This document shows, piece by piece, positions 1 to 8,397 of a stretch of DNA of 64,000 nucleotides (position 1 is the first letter of the stretch; every line of letters starts with the position of its first letter). Made by a program: the position numbers and the translations under genes. The notes beneath the pieces were generated by a model. It saw only the letters and a list, made by a program, of their open reading frames with translations. It was not told the DNA's origin and did not search any database. Source of the DNA: Marisediminicola antarctica (GTDB taxonomy: Bacteria > Actinomycetota > Actinomycetes > Actinomycetales > Microbacteriaceae); assembly GCF_009930795.1 (NCBI RefSeq), contig NZ_CP017146.1:1612001-1676000 (forward strand). The letters run 5' to 3'.

Positions 1-1231
1 GGTACTCCCGCAGGACATGCACCTGCAAGATCTCGACTCGGCGATCCGCTGGGTCAAGGACCAGCCCGTCGCGTTCGACTCGCCATTGTCGCTCCGGCCG
101 GAAAACACCGTCGCCGACGCCCTGCGCCAGCTGCCCGCCGTCGAGGGCCACGGGATCGTGCTGCACGACGAGCGTGACAAATACCTCGGCTGCATCTCGG
201 CGGCCCGGCTGGGGACCGCGCTGCCCGACGCCCGGTTGGGAGACCTGCTGCACGGCCAGCTCGCCTCGATCGACGCCGACGATGTGCCGACGGCGCGGGA
301 GGCCTTCGACCTGATGGTTGCCGCCGACCTGCAGTTCGCCCCGGTGCTCCGCCACGGACACGTGATCGGCACGCTCAGCCGCACCAGCGCCCTGCGGTCG
401 ACGATCTATACGCCCGCCGTCGACGCATCCGGCCGGCTCAGGGTCGCTGCGGCGATCGGCGTCAACGGTGACATCGCTCGCAAGGCGAAGGCGCTCGCCT
501 CGGCGGGGGTCGACGTTCTGGTGATCGATACCGCGCACGGCCACCAGGACGGCATGATCGCCGCCGTCGAGACCGTAGCCGCCCTGGGGCTGGGGATTCC
601 GCTCGTCGCCGGCAACGTCGTCTCCTCCGACGGCGTGGGCGACCTCGTGCGGGCCGGCGCGAACATCGTGAAGGTCGGCGTCGGGCCCGGCGCGATGTGC
701 ACCACGAGGATGATGACCGCCGTCGGGCGCCCGCAGTTCTCAGCGGTGCTCGAGACCGCCGCCGCCGCCCACGAGCTCGGCGCCCAGGTCTGGGCCGACG
801 GCGGGGTGCGCTACCCGCGCGACGTCGCTCTCGCCCTCGCCGCCGGCGCATCCTCGGTCATGATCGGCTCCTGGTTCGCCGGCACCATCGAGGCGCCGGG
901 CGAGCTGGAGACGGATGCCGAAGGACGGCTCTACAAGGAGAGCTGGGGGATGGCCTCCACGAAGGCTGTGCATGACCGGTTCGACCGGCTCGAGGCGTAC
1001 GAGCTGGCTCGGAAGACCCTCTTCGCCGAGGGAATCTCGTCGTCGAGGATCTACCTCGACCCGCTGCGGCCGTCTGTCGAGGACCTGCTCGACATGATCA
1101 CCTCCGGCCTGCGCTCATCGCTCACCTACGCGGGAGCGACGACGCTCGGCGAGTTCTCCGAGCGCGCGCTCGTCGGCATCCAGTCCGCTGCGGGGTATGA
1201 GGAGGGCAAGGCGCTCCCGGTCAGCTGGTGA
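1..1231 (+). CDS. guaB1: GuaB1-type IMP dehydrogenase/GMP reductase family protein, 5' truncated
   Basis: The reading frame is open from the left edge (the codons before the ATG at 17 read VLPQD, as inside GuaB1 proteins), so the gene starts outside the window. The visible part carries two CBS motifs (about residues 15-125 from that ATG) inserted in a TIM barrel. The catalytic-loop motif GPGAMCTTR has its Cys near residue 228, followed by the phosphate-binding GG and IGSWFAG segments. This family acts on purine nucleotides in the cytoplasm. The mycobacterial GuaB1 orthologue is known as a CBS-regulated GMP reductase rather than an IMP dehydrogenase, so GMP to IMP is the likely reaction. The exact substrate is inferred from family, not seen. 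Confidence 0.9.
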   Translation, partial: VLPQDMHLQDLDSAIRWVKDQPVAFDSPLSLRPENTVADALRQLPAVEGHGIVLHDERDKYLGCISAARLGTALPDARLGDLLHGQLASIDADDVPTAREAFDLMVAADLQFAPVLRHGHVIGTLSRTSALRSTIYTPAVDASGRLRVAAAIGVNGDIARKAKALASAGVDVLVIDTAHGHQDGMIAAVETVAALGLGIPLVAGNVVSSDGVGDLVRAGANIVKVGVGPGAMCTTRMMTAVGRPQFSAVLETAAAAHELGAQVWADGGVRYPRDVALALAAGASSVMIGSWFAGTIEAPGELETDAEGRLYKESWGMASTKAVHDRFDRLEAYELARKTLFAEGISSSRIYLDPLRPSVEDLLDMITSGLRSSLTYAGATTLGEFSERALVGIQSAAGYEEGKALPVSW

Positions 1232-1353
1232 TGGGGCCGCGACAGGTGACCGGGTCGCACTAGTGCTCCGGCGGCTGGCTCCCAGCGGGGACCACAGTAC
1301 AATTGGCCGAATAATGGATGACCCCCCCTCTAGTTACTCGTCCGGTGGCCGCC

Positions 1354-2682
1354 ATGAATGAGTTCGTGCTGCTCGCCATCGGATTCACGCTCACAGTCGG
1401 TACCGGATTCTTCGTCGCCTCGGAGTTCGCCCTCGTCAACCTCGACCGCTCTGAGCTCGAGGCTCGCCACGCCCGTGGCGAGAAGAACCTCACCATGACG
1501 ATCGCCGCTCTCAAGATCACCTCGACGCACCTCTCGAGTGCGCAGCTCGGCATCACCCTGACGACCCTGCTCACCGGGTACACCCTCGAGCCGGCGTTCA
1601 GCGCGATGCTGCGCGCACCGCTCACGGCCATCGGCCTCACCGGCGCGGCGCTCACGGTGATCGCGAGCATCGTCGCCATCACCTTCGCGACCCTGTTGTC
1701 GATGATCATCGGTGAGCTCGTGCCGAAGAACTTCGCACTTGCCCTGCCGAGGGCGACCGCGAAGGTCGTCATCCCGTTCCAGGCGGGGTTCACCCTGGTG
1801 TTCAAGCCCTTCGTGCGCTTCCTCAACAACACAGCCAACTCGATTCTCCGCTCGATCGGCATTGAGCCGAAGGAGGAGCTGTCGTCCGCGCGGACCGCGG
1901 AGGAACTCACGTCGCTATTGCGCCGATCCGCCCGCGAGGGCAGCCTCGACCGCGACACGGCCACGCTGCTCGCCCGCACGATCGCCTTCAGCGAGCACGT
2001 CGCCTCCGACGTCATGACGCCGAGGCCGCGCGTCACGAGCGTCGATCGCACCGCGTCGGCCCAGACCGTCATCGACCTCGCCCGGCAGACCGGGTTGTCT
2101 CGCTTTCCGGTGATCGACGACAGCATCGACGACATCGTGGGCCTCGTGCACATCAAGCAGGCAGTCGCGGTGCCGCGCGCGAAACGGTCGAAGGTTCCCG
2201 TGTCGGCGCTGCAGACGGAGGCGCTGCGCGTCCCCGAGACGATGAAGCTCGACACCCTCATCGGCGAACTCCGCCTGGATGGCTACCAGATGGCTGTCGT
2301 CGTCGACGAGTACGGCGGAACAGCGGGCGTTGCGACCCTCGAGGACCTTGTGGAAGAGCTCGTGGGCGAGGTCGCCGACGAGCACGACCGGGCCAGGGCC
2401 GGGGTCGTGCGATCGCGCGACTGGCTGACGTTCCCCGGCAGCCTGCGTCCGGACGAGCTGCTCGAGCGGGCGGATGTCACCGTGCCGGAGGACGGCCCCT
2501 ACGAGACCGTCGGTGGTTTCATCATGAGTGAGCTGGGCCGGCTGCCGGTCGTCGGCGACATTGTGAGCGTCGAGGCGGGCATCTTCCGGGTCGAGCGGCT
2601 CGACGGGCGCCGGATCGACCGCCTGAGATTCACCCCTACCCCCGTGCCCAGCGAGACAACCCCAGTGAAGAGCGAGAAATGA
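1354..2682 (+). CDS. CNNM/CBS/CorC-HlyC domain membrane protein (hemolysin family)
   Basis: The protein has about 442 residues. It begins with an N-terminal CNNM transmembrane domain, with hydrophobic helices in the first 150 residues and the motif [17 protein letters not shown] pair follows, containing [14 protein letters not shown] and the [20 protein letters not shown] signature. It ends in a CorC/HlyC transporter-associated domain ([20 protein letters not shown]). The family is linked to Mg/Co or Na transport. I prefer the ATG at 1354 because family members start MNEFVLL; an in-frame ATG at 1318 would add 12 unconserved residues. Its stop overlaps the next gene by 4 bp (ATGA), indicating a two-gene operon. 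Confidence 0.9.
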   Translation: MNEFVLLAIGFTLTVGTGFFVASEFALVNLDRSELEARHARGEKNLTMTIAALKITSTHLSSAQLGITLTTLLTGYTLEPAFSAMLRAPLTAIGLTGAALTVIASIVAITFATLLSMIIGELVPKNFALALPRATAKVVIPFQAGFTLVFKPFVRFLNNTANSILRSIGIEPKEELSSARTAEELTSLLRRSAREGSLDRDTATLLARTIAFSEHVASDVMTPRPRVTSVDRTASAQTVIDLARQTGLSRFPVIDDSIDDIVGLVHIKQAVAVPRAKRSKVPVSALQTEALRVPETMKLDTLIGELRLDGYQMAVVVDEYGGTAGVATLEDLVEELVGEVADEHDRARAGVVRSRDWLTFPGSLRPDELLERADVTVPEDGPYETVGGFIMSELGRLPVVGDIVSVEAGIFRVERLDGRRIDRLRFTPTPVPSETTPVKSEK

Positions 2683-3725
2683 CCGACGCAGACTGGTGGG
2701 GACTCGCCTGGCTCGTGATCCTGCTCGCCGTGAACGCCTTCTTCGTCGGTGCCGAGTTCGCCGTGATCTCGGCCAAGCGATCCCAGATCGAGCACAAGGC
2801 CGAAGCAGGAAACCCCGCGGCGAAGGCCGCCCTGTACGCGATGGAGCACGCGACGCTGATGCTCGCGACGAGCCAGCTCGGCATCACGGTGGCGTCGCTG
2901 CTCATCCTGAACGTCTCGGAGCCGGCGATCCATCACCTCCTCGAGATCCCGCTCGCGCTCACCGGGTTGTCGGCCGAGGTGATCGGCACCATTGGATTCG
3001 TCTCGGCGCTGGCCATCGTGACGTTCCTGCACGTGGTTCTCGGCGAGATGGTGCCCAAGAACCTCTCTTTCTCCGTTCCCGACCGCGCGGTGCTCCTGCT
3101 CGCGCCCCCGCTCGTGTTCGTCTCGACGATCTTCCGCCCGGTGATCGTGTCGCTGAACGCGATCGCCAATGGCGTGCTGCGCCTGTTCCGGGTGGAGCCC
3201 AAGAGCGAGGCGACGAGCGCGTTCACCTTCGATGAGGTCGCGACGATCGTGGCGACCTCGACCAAGGAGGGTGTGCTCAACGACAGCATTGGCGCCCTCT
3301 CGGCGGCGTTCGAGTTCACCGAGAAGAAGGTCAAGGACATTTTCGTCGCTATGCCCGACCTCGTGTCGCTCTCGGAGGCGGCGACGCCCAAGCAGGTCGA
3401 GCGGGCGGTCGCGCGGCACGGGTTTTCCCGCTACGTGCTCGTCGACGACGCAGGCCTGCCGACCGGGTACCTGCACCTCAAGGACGTCATCGACCTCGAG
3501 GACGCCGAGGAATTCGAGGAGCCCGTCCCGCCCAAGCGCATCCGTCAGCTCATCGCGATCGATCGCGAGATGGACCTCGAGGACGCCCTGGCGTCGATGC
3601 GCAGATCCGGCACCCACCTCGCGAGCGTGTTCGACGAGTTGGGAGCAACGCAGGGGGTGCTGTTCCTCGAGGACATCATCGAGGAGCTCGTCGGCGAGGT
3701 CCAGGACGCGACGCGGCGCATCTAG
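2679..3725 (+). CDS. CNNM/CBS domain membrane protein, second member of the pair
   Basis: A paralogue of the preceding gene, 348 residues, starting in an ATGA overlap, so probably translationally coupled to it. It has the CNNM membrane domain (GAEFAVISAKRSQIE near the N-terminus, GEMVPKN near residue 125) and two CBS repeats (about residues 205-340). It ends immediately after the second CBS motif, so the C-terminal CorC/HlyC domain of its partner is missing. Such long/short pairs are common in Actinobacteria and suggest a heteromeric membrane complex (inference). Confidence 0.88.
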   Translation: MTDADWWGLAWLVILLAVNAFFVGAEFAVISAKRSQIEHKAEAGNPAAKAALYAMEHATLMLATSQLGITVASLLILNVSEPAIHHLLEIPLALTGLSAEVIGTIGFVSALAIVTFLHVVLGEMVPKNLSFSVPDRAVLLLAPPLVFVSTIFRPVIVSLNAIANGVLRLFRVEPKSEATSAFTFDEVATIVATSTKEGVLNDSIGALSAAFEFTEKKVKDIFVAMPDLVSLSEAATPKQVERAVARHGFSRYVLVDDAGLPTGYLHLKDVIDLEDAEEFEEPVPPKRIRQLIAIDREMDLEDALASMRRSGTHLASVFDELGATQGVLFLEDIIEELVGEVQDATRRI

Positions 3726-3730
3726 CCGGC

Positions 3731-3820
3731 GCGCTTGCGCGGGCGCTGTGCGCTTGCGCGGGCGCTGTGCGCTTGCGCGGGCGCTGTGCGCTTGCGCGGG
3801 CGCTGTGCGCTTGCGCGGGT
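3731..3820. repeat. 19-bp tandem repeat, four full units plus a partial
   Basis: The unit GCGCTTGCGCGGGCGCTGT repeats exactly at 3731, 3750, 3769 and 3788, with a partial fifth unit from 3807. It lies in the 415-bp gap between convergent genes (CBS protein and GNAT). No coding sequence with family resemblance overlaps it. Confidence 0.95.
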
Positions 3821-3962
3821 CGCGGAGTGCACCATGCGGCGTCGGCGTGGGAGAGCGATCCGCTTTTGCGGGCAGCACGCGCGAACGCGTGTGGTCTACC
3901 TCCCGCGCGAGCGCGTCTGGCCCGCGAAGCTCGCGTGTGCACTCAGAGTCGGACTTCACCGC

Positions 3963-4068
3963 GGGTACGGCGCGCTTCTGCGTGTCGTGCGCGTTCGCGC
4001 GGGCCCCGCGCGCTTCTGCGGGGAGCGGGTACGGCGCGCTTGCGCGGGTAGTGCGCGTTCGCGCGGGC
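3963..4068. repeat. Degenerate direct repeat of about 42 bp, two copies 64 bp apart
   Basis: Two copies start at about 3963 and 4027. They share GGGTACGGCGCGCTT, then a variable 9-bp middle, then GTGCGCGTTCGCGCGGGC. Their words (CGCTTGCGCGGG, TTCGCGCGGG) resemble the 19-bp tandem unit upstream, so the whole 3726-4140 gap looks like an expanded repeat region. No gene was recognised in it. Confidence 0.8.
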
Positions 4069-4140
4069 GAGCGTGTCCTGCTTGCGCGGTATTCCGGGTG
4101 GACCACAAGGATGCGGCGCGGCGCTCTCGGTTCGCGTAGG

Positions 4141-4605
4141 TCAGCTGGCCGCGCTGCTGGCCCGGGGGACAAGGTCGTAGGTGACCCACGGGGCGAGCTC
4201 GGCGACACGATCGTAGAGCCGCCTCGCGGTGGCGTTGTCCGGGGCGGTGATCCAGCGCACGACGGCGATTCCGCGATCGCGCGCGACCTGCGCGAGAGCC
4301 TCGAGAAGCTGCTCGCCCGCACCCTGGCCCCTGGCCTCGGGCGAGACGAACAGGTCGTCGAGGAAGATCCCGGTCGACACCGACAGTTGGTCGGGAAACT
4401 CCCGCCAGTTCGCGAGCCCGACCACGACGCCGTCGTGCACCGCCACGAGACCCTCGAGGCGCGTGGCCGGGTCGAACAGCATCCGCCACGCCGCCTGCAC
4501 CTTGGCCGGGTCGGCTGGCTCCCGGTAGAACTCGCGGTAGCCGGCATAGAGCCGGCACCAGTCGGCTTCGTCGGCGGGGGAGACGGCACGGATGCTCAGG
4601 GTCAT
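4141..4605 (-). CDS. GNAT family N-acetyltransferase
   Basis: A single-domain acetyltransferase of 154 residues. The acetyl-CoA-binding motif A is visible as LFVSPEARGQGAGEQLLEAL, followed by the motif B segment ITAPDNATARRLYDRV. The start at 4605 (MTLSIRAV) is favoured over longer in-frame starts because conservation begins there and CATACT lies exactly 6 nt upstream, fitting a leaderless transcript. The substrate is unknown. It is convergent with the CBS operon across the repeat-rich gap. Confidence 0.85.
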   Translation of the reverse strand: MTLSIRAVSPADEADWCRLYAGYREFYREPADPAKVQAAWRMLFDPATRLEGLVAVHDGVVVGLANWREFPDQLSVSTGIFLDDLFVSPEARGQGAGEQLLEALAQVARDRGIAVVRWITAPDNATARRLYDRVAELAPWVTYDLVPRASSAAS

Positions 4606-4611
4606 CCCGCC

Positions 4612-4617
4612 AGTATG
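4612..4617 (-). promoter_or_regulatory. Probable -10 element of the GNAT gene (leaderless)
   Basis: CATACT on the minus strand ends 6 nt before the ATG at 4605. This spacing would place the transcription start at or next to the start codon. Confidence 0.4.
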
Positions 4618-4663
4618 CCGCTCGGGGGGCCGTTGGCGCAGTGGCGCACCGGGCCCGCGGCCG

Positions 4664-5746
4664 CTAGCGCGGACGCGCGCGGTGGTACTGGACCGGCCAG
4701 TAGTCGATCGGCACCCCGAGCTCGTGGGCGGCGCGCAGAGGGAAGTGCGGGTCACGCATGATCTCGCGCCCCATCATGACCACGTCGGCCCTCCCGGAGC
4801 GGATGATGTCGTCGGCCTGCGCGGCCTCGGTGATGAGGCCGACGGCACTCACCTCGACCTCGGCGTCGCGGCGCACCTCCGCGGCGAACGGCACCTGGTA
4901 TCCGGGGCCGATCGGGATTTTCGCGCCGGCCACGAGTCCGCCGGACGAGATGTCGAACAGGTCGGCGCCGGCATCCCGCGCCCACTCCGCGACGGCGGTC
5001 GTCTGGGTTACGTCCCAGCCGCCATCGGTGTAGTCGGTCGCCGAGAAGCGCACGAGGATCGGCACGAGCTCGCCGACCTCGGCGCGCACCGCGGCGATGA
5101 TCTCCAGCAGCAGCCGGGCACGGTTCTCCAGGCTGCCGCCGTATCCGTCGTCGCGCCGGTTCGATAGCGGCGACAGGAACTGGTGCACGAGGTAGCCGTG
5201 GGCGGCGTGGATCTCGACAACGTCGAACCCGGCCTCGACGGAGCGGCGGGCGGCCCGCGCGAAATCGGCCACGATGGCGTCGATGCCCGCCCGGTCGAGC
5301 GCGCCTGGCTCGTCATAGCCGTCGAACGCGACGGCCGAGGGTGCGACGGTGGACCAGCCGCCGGCGCCGACCGGGCGTGTGCCTGATTCGGCCCCCCACT
5401 CCCGGAAGACCGACGCCTTGCGCCCCGCGTGGGCGAGCTGGATGCCGGCGGAGGCGCCCTGGGAGTGGATGAAGCCGACGATGCGCGACCACCCGTCACG
5501 CTGCTCGTCGGTGTAGATTCCGGTGTCCTCGGCCGAGATACGGCCGACCGCATTCACGGCCGTCGCCTCGGTCATCACGAGACCCGCGCCGCCGCGCGCG
5601 AATGAGCCGAGGTGCACCAGGTGCCAGTCGGTGGGCACGCCGTCCTCCCGGTCCACCGAGTACTGGCAGAGCGGCGCGACCCAGATGCGGTTGCGCACGG
5701 TCACGGAGCGGATGGTGTGCGGGGAGAAGAGCGTGGATTCAGACAT
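4664..5746 (-). CDS. Old yellow enzyme-type NADH:flavin oxidoreductase (YqjM-like)
   Basis: 360 residues with the OYE TIM-barrel signatures. These are an N-terminal FSPHTIRSVTVRNRIWVAPLCQ-type segment, GHxH-like catalytic residues in IHAAHGYLVHQFLSPLSNRR, the active-site Tyr region, and the C-terminal FMN phosphate motif (GRADVVMMGREIMRDPHFPL). The Cys in PLCQYS matches the YqjM subgroup's FMN-modulating Cys. Members use FMN and NADPH to reduce activated alkenes; the natural substrate is not deducible. Confidence 0.9.
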   Translation of the reverse strand: MSESTLFSPHTIRSVTVRNRIWVAPLCQYSVDREDGVPTDWHLVHLGSFARGGAGLVMTEATAVNAVGRISAEDTGIYTDEQRDGWSRIVGFIHSQGASAGIQLAHAGRKASVFREWGAESGTRPVGAGGWSTVAPSAVAFDGYDEPGALDRAGIDAIVADFARAARRSVEAGFDVVEIHAAHGYLVHQFLSPLSNRRDDGYGGSLENRARLLLEIIAAVRAEVGELVPILVRFSATDYTDGGWDVTQTTAVAEWARDAGADLFDISSGGLVAGAKIPIGPGYQVPFAAEVRRDAEVEVSAVGLITEAAQADDIIRSGRADVVMMGREIMRDPHFPLRAAHELGVPIDYWPVQYHRARPR

Positions 5747-5815
5747 CTCCAGCTACAACTGAGCACCGCGCGAATCTATGCCCGCAACCGGCATCCGATC
5801 CGCCCGCAAGCGAAC

Positions 5816-5821
5816 TAGGGT
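5816..5821 (+). promoter_or_regulatory. Probable -10 element of nnrD (leaderless)
   Basis: TAGGGT lies 6 nt before the GTG at 5828, and there is no Shine-Dalgarno sequence. This supports the GTG as the start. Confidence 0.4.
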
Positions 5822-5827
5822 CGAACA

Positions 5828-6655
5828 GTGACCTACTCCGAGTGGACGCCAGCGGATGCCGCCGGGCAGATGAAAGTTCCCACCGCGAGCGACGACAAGT
5901 ACTCGCGGGGTGTGCTCGGAATCGTGACCGGGTCGACGGACTACCCCGGTGCCGCGGTCATCGGCGTCGAGGCGGCGCTGCGCACCGGTGTCGGCATGGT
6001 GCGCTACCTCGGGCCCGAGGTGCCGACGAGCCTCGCGCTCGCGCGCCGCCCGGAGATCGTCACCCGGCCGGGGCGGGTGCAGGCCTGGCTGCTCGGGTCG
6101 GGAATCGCGGCCGGAGCCCGCGACGCCGACACCGCGAACCGCCTCACGACGGCCATTGCGCAGGAGCTGCCGACCGCCCTCGACGCCGGCGCCCTCGGCC
6201 TCCTCGGCTCCGCGACAGGACCGACGGTCATCACCCCGCATCACGGCGAACTCGCGCGGATGCTGGGCATCGACCGGTCCGAGATCGCGCAGGATCCGGC
6301 CGCGTGGGCGGCGCGGGCCGCCGCCGACCTCGGGGTCACGGTGCTCCTGAAGGGGTTCCGCACGCACATCGCCGACCCCTACGGGAGCCGACTGCTCGTG
6401 ACCTCCGCGACGTCGTGGACGGCGACGGCCGGAACCGGAGACGCACTCGGCGGCATTCTCGGGTCGCTTCTCGCCACCCACTCGGCCGAAATCGCGGCGA
6501 GCCGCGGTGCGCTTGCGCCGCTCGCCGCGACGGCGAGCGTGCTGCACTCCCTCGCCGCCGAGCGGGCGAGCGGGGGCGGCCCGTTCACCGTTCTCGACCT
6601 CGCCGCCGAGTTGCCGGGGGTCGTCGCCCGGCTGCTCGCCGCCCCGCGCGCGTGA
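5828..6655 (+). CDS. nnrD: ADP-dependent NAD(P)H-hydrate dehydratase
   Basis: 275 residues of the ribokinase-like carbohydrate-kinase fold. Visible motifs are KYSRGVLGIVTGS near the N-terminus, VITPHHGELARM in the centre, VLLKGFRTHIADP, and the phosphate-binding TAGTGDALGGILG near residue 200. The enzyme repairs damaged (hydrated) NADH/NADPH using ADP. It is the stand-alone dehydratase domain; the epimerase (NnrE) domain is absent here. Its stop overlaps the GTG of the next gene by 4 bp. Confidence 0.92.
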   Translation: MTYSEWTPADAAGQMKVPTASDDKYSRGVLGIVTGSTDYPGAAVIGVEAALRTGVGMVRYLGPEVPTSLALARRPEIVTRPGRVQAWLLGSGIAAGARDADTANRLTTAIAQELPTALDAGALGLLGSATGPTVITPHHGELARMLGIDRSEIAQDPAAWAARAAADLGVTVLLKGFRTHIADPYGSRLLVTSATSWTATAGTGDALGGILGSLLATHSAEIAASRGALAPLAATASVLHSLAAERASGGGPFTVLDLAAELPGVVARLLAAPRA

Positions 6656-8046
6656 GCCGGGTGATGCCGGTGTCCGTCGGGTCCGGCGGGGAGCAGGAGC
6701 AGCCGCGAGGGCTGGACGGTGGCCCCGCGGATGCCCCCTGGCGCCGCGCCGCCCGGGCTTCGCTGGTGCTGTGGGCGGGGTTCCTGCTCGTGCACGCCGT
6801 GCTCATCGCCCTGAACATCTTCGGCTACGGCTGGCCGCTCGGCGACATCACCGTCTACCGCTTCTGGACCGATCAGGCCACCGGTGCCGACTACTGGGTC
6901 GGCATCGACGCGCCATGGGTGTATCCGATCCTCGCGCTGGTGCCGATGCTCGCCGCGCAGCTCGGCACCCAGATCGCCGACGCGATCCCTGCACTATCAC
7001 TCGCCACTGTCGGCCCGGACGCCTACGTGGCCGGCTGGCTCGTGACGGTGACGCTGCTCAACGCGCTCGCGTTCGGAGTGCTCACCGGTCGAGGCACGCG
7101 CCCGGGTCGCGCGGCAGCCGGCTGGTGGTGGCTTCTGTTCCTGCTGGCGCTCGGTCCGATCGCCCTCGGCCGCATCGACTCGGTCACCGTGTCGCTCTCC
7201 GTCGTCGCCGTGACCCTGATCGCGTCCCGGCCGCGCGTCGCAGCGTTGATACTCACGATCGCGGCGTGGATCAAGGTGTGGCCGGGCGCGATCGTTATCG
7301 CGATCGTCGCCGCGAGCCGGGACCGCTGGCGTGTGCTCGCGACGGCGGTCGGCGCGAGCATCGCGGTGGTGGCCGTGACGCTCTCCTTTGGCAGCGGCGC
7401 GAACGTCTTCAGCTTCGTGACCGAGCAGACCGGGCGGGGGCTGCAGGTCGAGGCGCCGGTCACGACCGCGTGGATGTGGCTCGCCTGGGCGGGCTTGGCC
7501 GACGCGAGCGTCTACTACGACGACAGCATCCTCACCTGGCAGGTGAGTGGCGAGGGCACCGGCCTGGTCGGCTCGCTCATGACACCGGTGCTGCTGCTCG
7601 CCGTCGCGGCGATCACCGCCGTCGCGCTGGTCTCACTGCGCCGGGGGGCGGATGCCGCGGCGCTGCTGCCGCCACTTGTGCTCGCACTGCTCACGGGCAT
7701 GATCGCGTTCCAGAAGGTCGGCTCGCCGCAGTTCATCTCCTGGCTGGCCGTGCCCGTGATTCTGGGTCTGGTGACGCACTCCGAGCGGAGGGGAGCGCGC
7801 TTCGTGGTCCCCGCGGCGCTTGTGGTGTTGATCGCGGGCCTCACCCACGTGATCTACCCCTACCTGTACGGGTACCTGCTCGGGGTCTTCCCGGCGATGC
7901 TCCTCGTGCTGACCCTGCGCAACCTGCTGCTGTTCGTGGTGCTGGGCTGGGCTGTTGTCGCGATCGTGTCGAGTGCGCCTAGATCGGGGGAGCCGGGGGA
8001 TCCTGGCCCTCGAGAGCGGCTTCGAGGCGCTCGAGCTTTCCGGTGA
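6652..8046 (+). CDS. Glycosyltransferase 87 / DUF2029-like polytopic membrane protein
   Basis: 464 residues with about ten hydrophobic segments between residues 30 and 445. The architecture, with GWPLGDITVYRFWTD after the first helix and QKVGSPQFISWLAVP late in the protein, resembles DUF2029/GT87 polyprenyl-phosphate-mannose-dependent mannosyltransferases. Candidate starts are GTG 6652 (4-bp overlap with nnrD, preferred), GTG 6661 and ATG 6664. The 3' end overlaps the convergent thiamine-binding gene by 68 bp. A role in envelope glycan assembly is inferred from family only. Confidence 0.8.
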   Translation: MSRVMPVSVGSGGEQEQPRGLDGGPADAPWRRAARASLVLWAGFLLVHAVLIALNIFGYGWPLGDITVYRFWTDQATGADYWVGIDAPWVYPILALVPMLAAQLGTQIADAIPALSLATVGPDAYVAGWLVTVTLLNALAFGVLTGRGTRPGRAAAGWWWLLFLLALGPIALGRIDSVTVSLSVVAVTLIASRPRVAALILTIAAWIKVWPGAIVIAIVAASRDRWRVLATAVGASIAVVAVTLSFGSGANVFSFVTEQTGRGLQVEAPVTTAWMWLAWAGLADASVYYDDSILTWQVSGEGTGLVGSLMTPVLLLAVAAITAVALVSLRRGADAAALLPPLVLALLTGMIAFQKVGSPQFISWLAVPVILGLVTHSERRGARFVVPAALVVLIAGLTHVIYPYLYGYLLGVFPAMLLVLTLRNLLLFVVLGWAVVAIVSSAPRSGEPGDPGPRERLRGARAFR

Positions 8047-8305
8047 GCTCTCCCGACCAGCCCGGCCGGATATCTGCCTTGAGCACGAGGGAGACGCGCG
8101 AGCCGTAGGCGCCGACCGCCTCCGTCGCGCGCTTGATGACGTCGAAGACGCTGTCCCAGTCGCCCTCGATGGTCGTGAACATGGCATCGGTGTGGTTCGG
8201 CAGGCCGGACTCGCGCACGATGCGCACGGCCGCGGCGACGGCGTCGTGCACCGATCCGTCGTCGTTACCGGTTCCGGACGGGGCCACTGAGAAGGAAACG
8301 AGCAT
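7979..8305 (-). CDS. MTH1187/YkoF-type thiamine-binding protein (DUF77)
   Basis: 108 residues, the usual length of the family. It starts MLVSFSVAPSG and carries the DAVAAAVRIVRESGLP helix and the SLVLKADIRPG strand. Proteins of this fold bind thiamine or related pyrimidines and are often linked to thiamine supply. No thiamine genes flank it here. The ATG at 8305 sits 6 nt after GATAAT, supporting this start. Confidence 0.85.
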   Translation of the reverse strand: MLVSFSVAPSGTGNDDGSVHDAVAAAVRIVRESGLPNHTDAMFTTIEGDWDSVFDVIKRATEAVGAYGSRVSLVLKADIRPGWSGELTGKLERLEAALEGQDPPAPPI

Positions 8306-8311
8306 CCACCG

Positions 8312-8317
8312 ATTATC
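8312..8317 (-). promoter_or_regulatory. Probable -10 element of the thiamine-binding protein gene (leaderless)
   Basis: GATAAT on the minus strand, preceded by TGG (extended -10-like), lies 6 nt before the ATG at 8305. Confidence 0.45.
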
Positions 8318-8397
8318 CCACTGGACGAGCGCGGATCCAGGCGCGGCGAGCAGCTGGCGTACAGTAGCTAGCAGTTCGCCCCGGCGAGCGATGCCGG

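Noticed and set aside
2499-4589. Very long minus-strand open frame opposite the CBS genes
   Set aside because: It is low complexity, Arg-rich, without family resemblance, and lies opposite well-supported genes; a typical high-GC shadow.
3169-4761. 530-codon plus-strand frame through the 19-bp repeats
   Set aside because: Repetitive Arg/Ser/Ala translation, overlapping the CBS gene in another frame and antisense to the GNAT.
5602-6651. In-frame upstream extension of the GT87-like gene
   Set aside because: It overlaps nnrD entirely in another frame and has Arg-rich translation; the true start is near 6652-6664.
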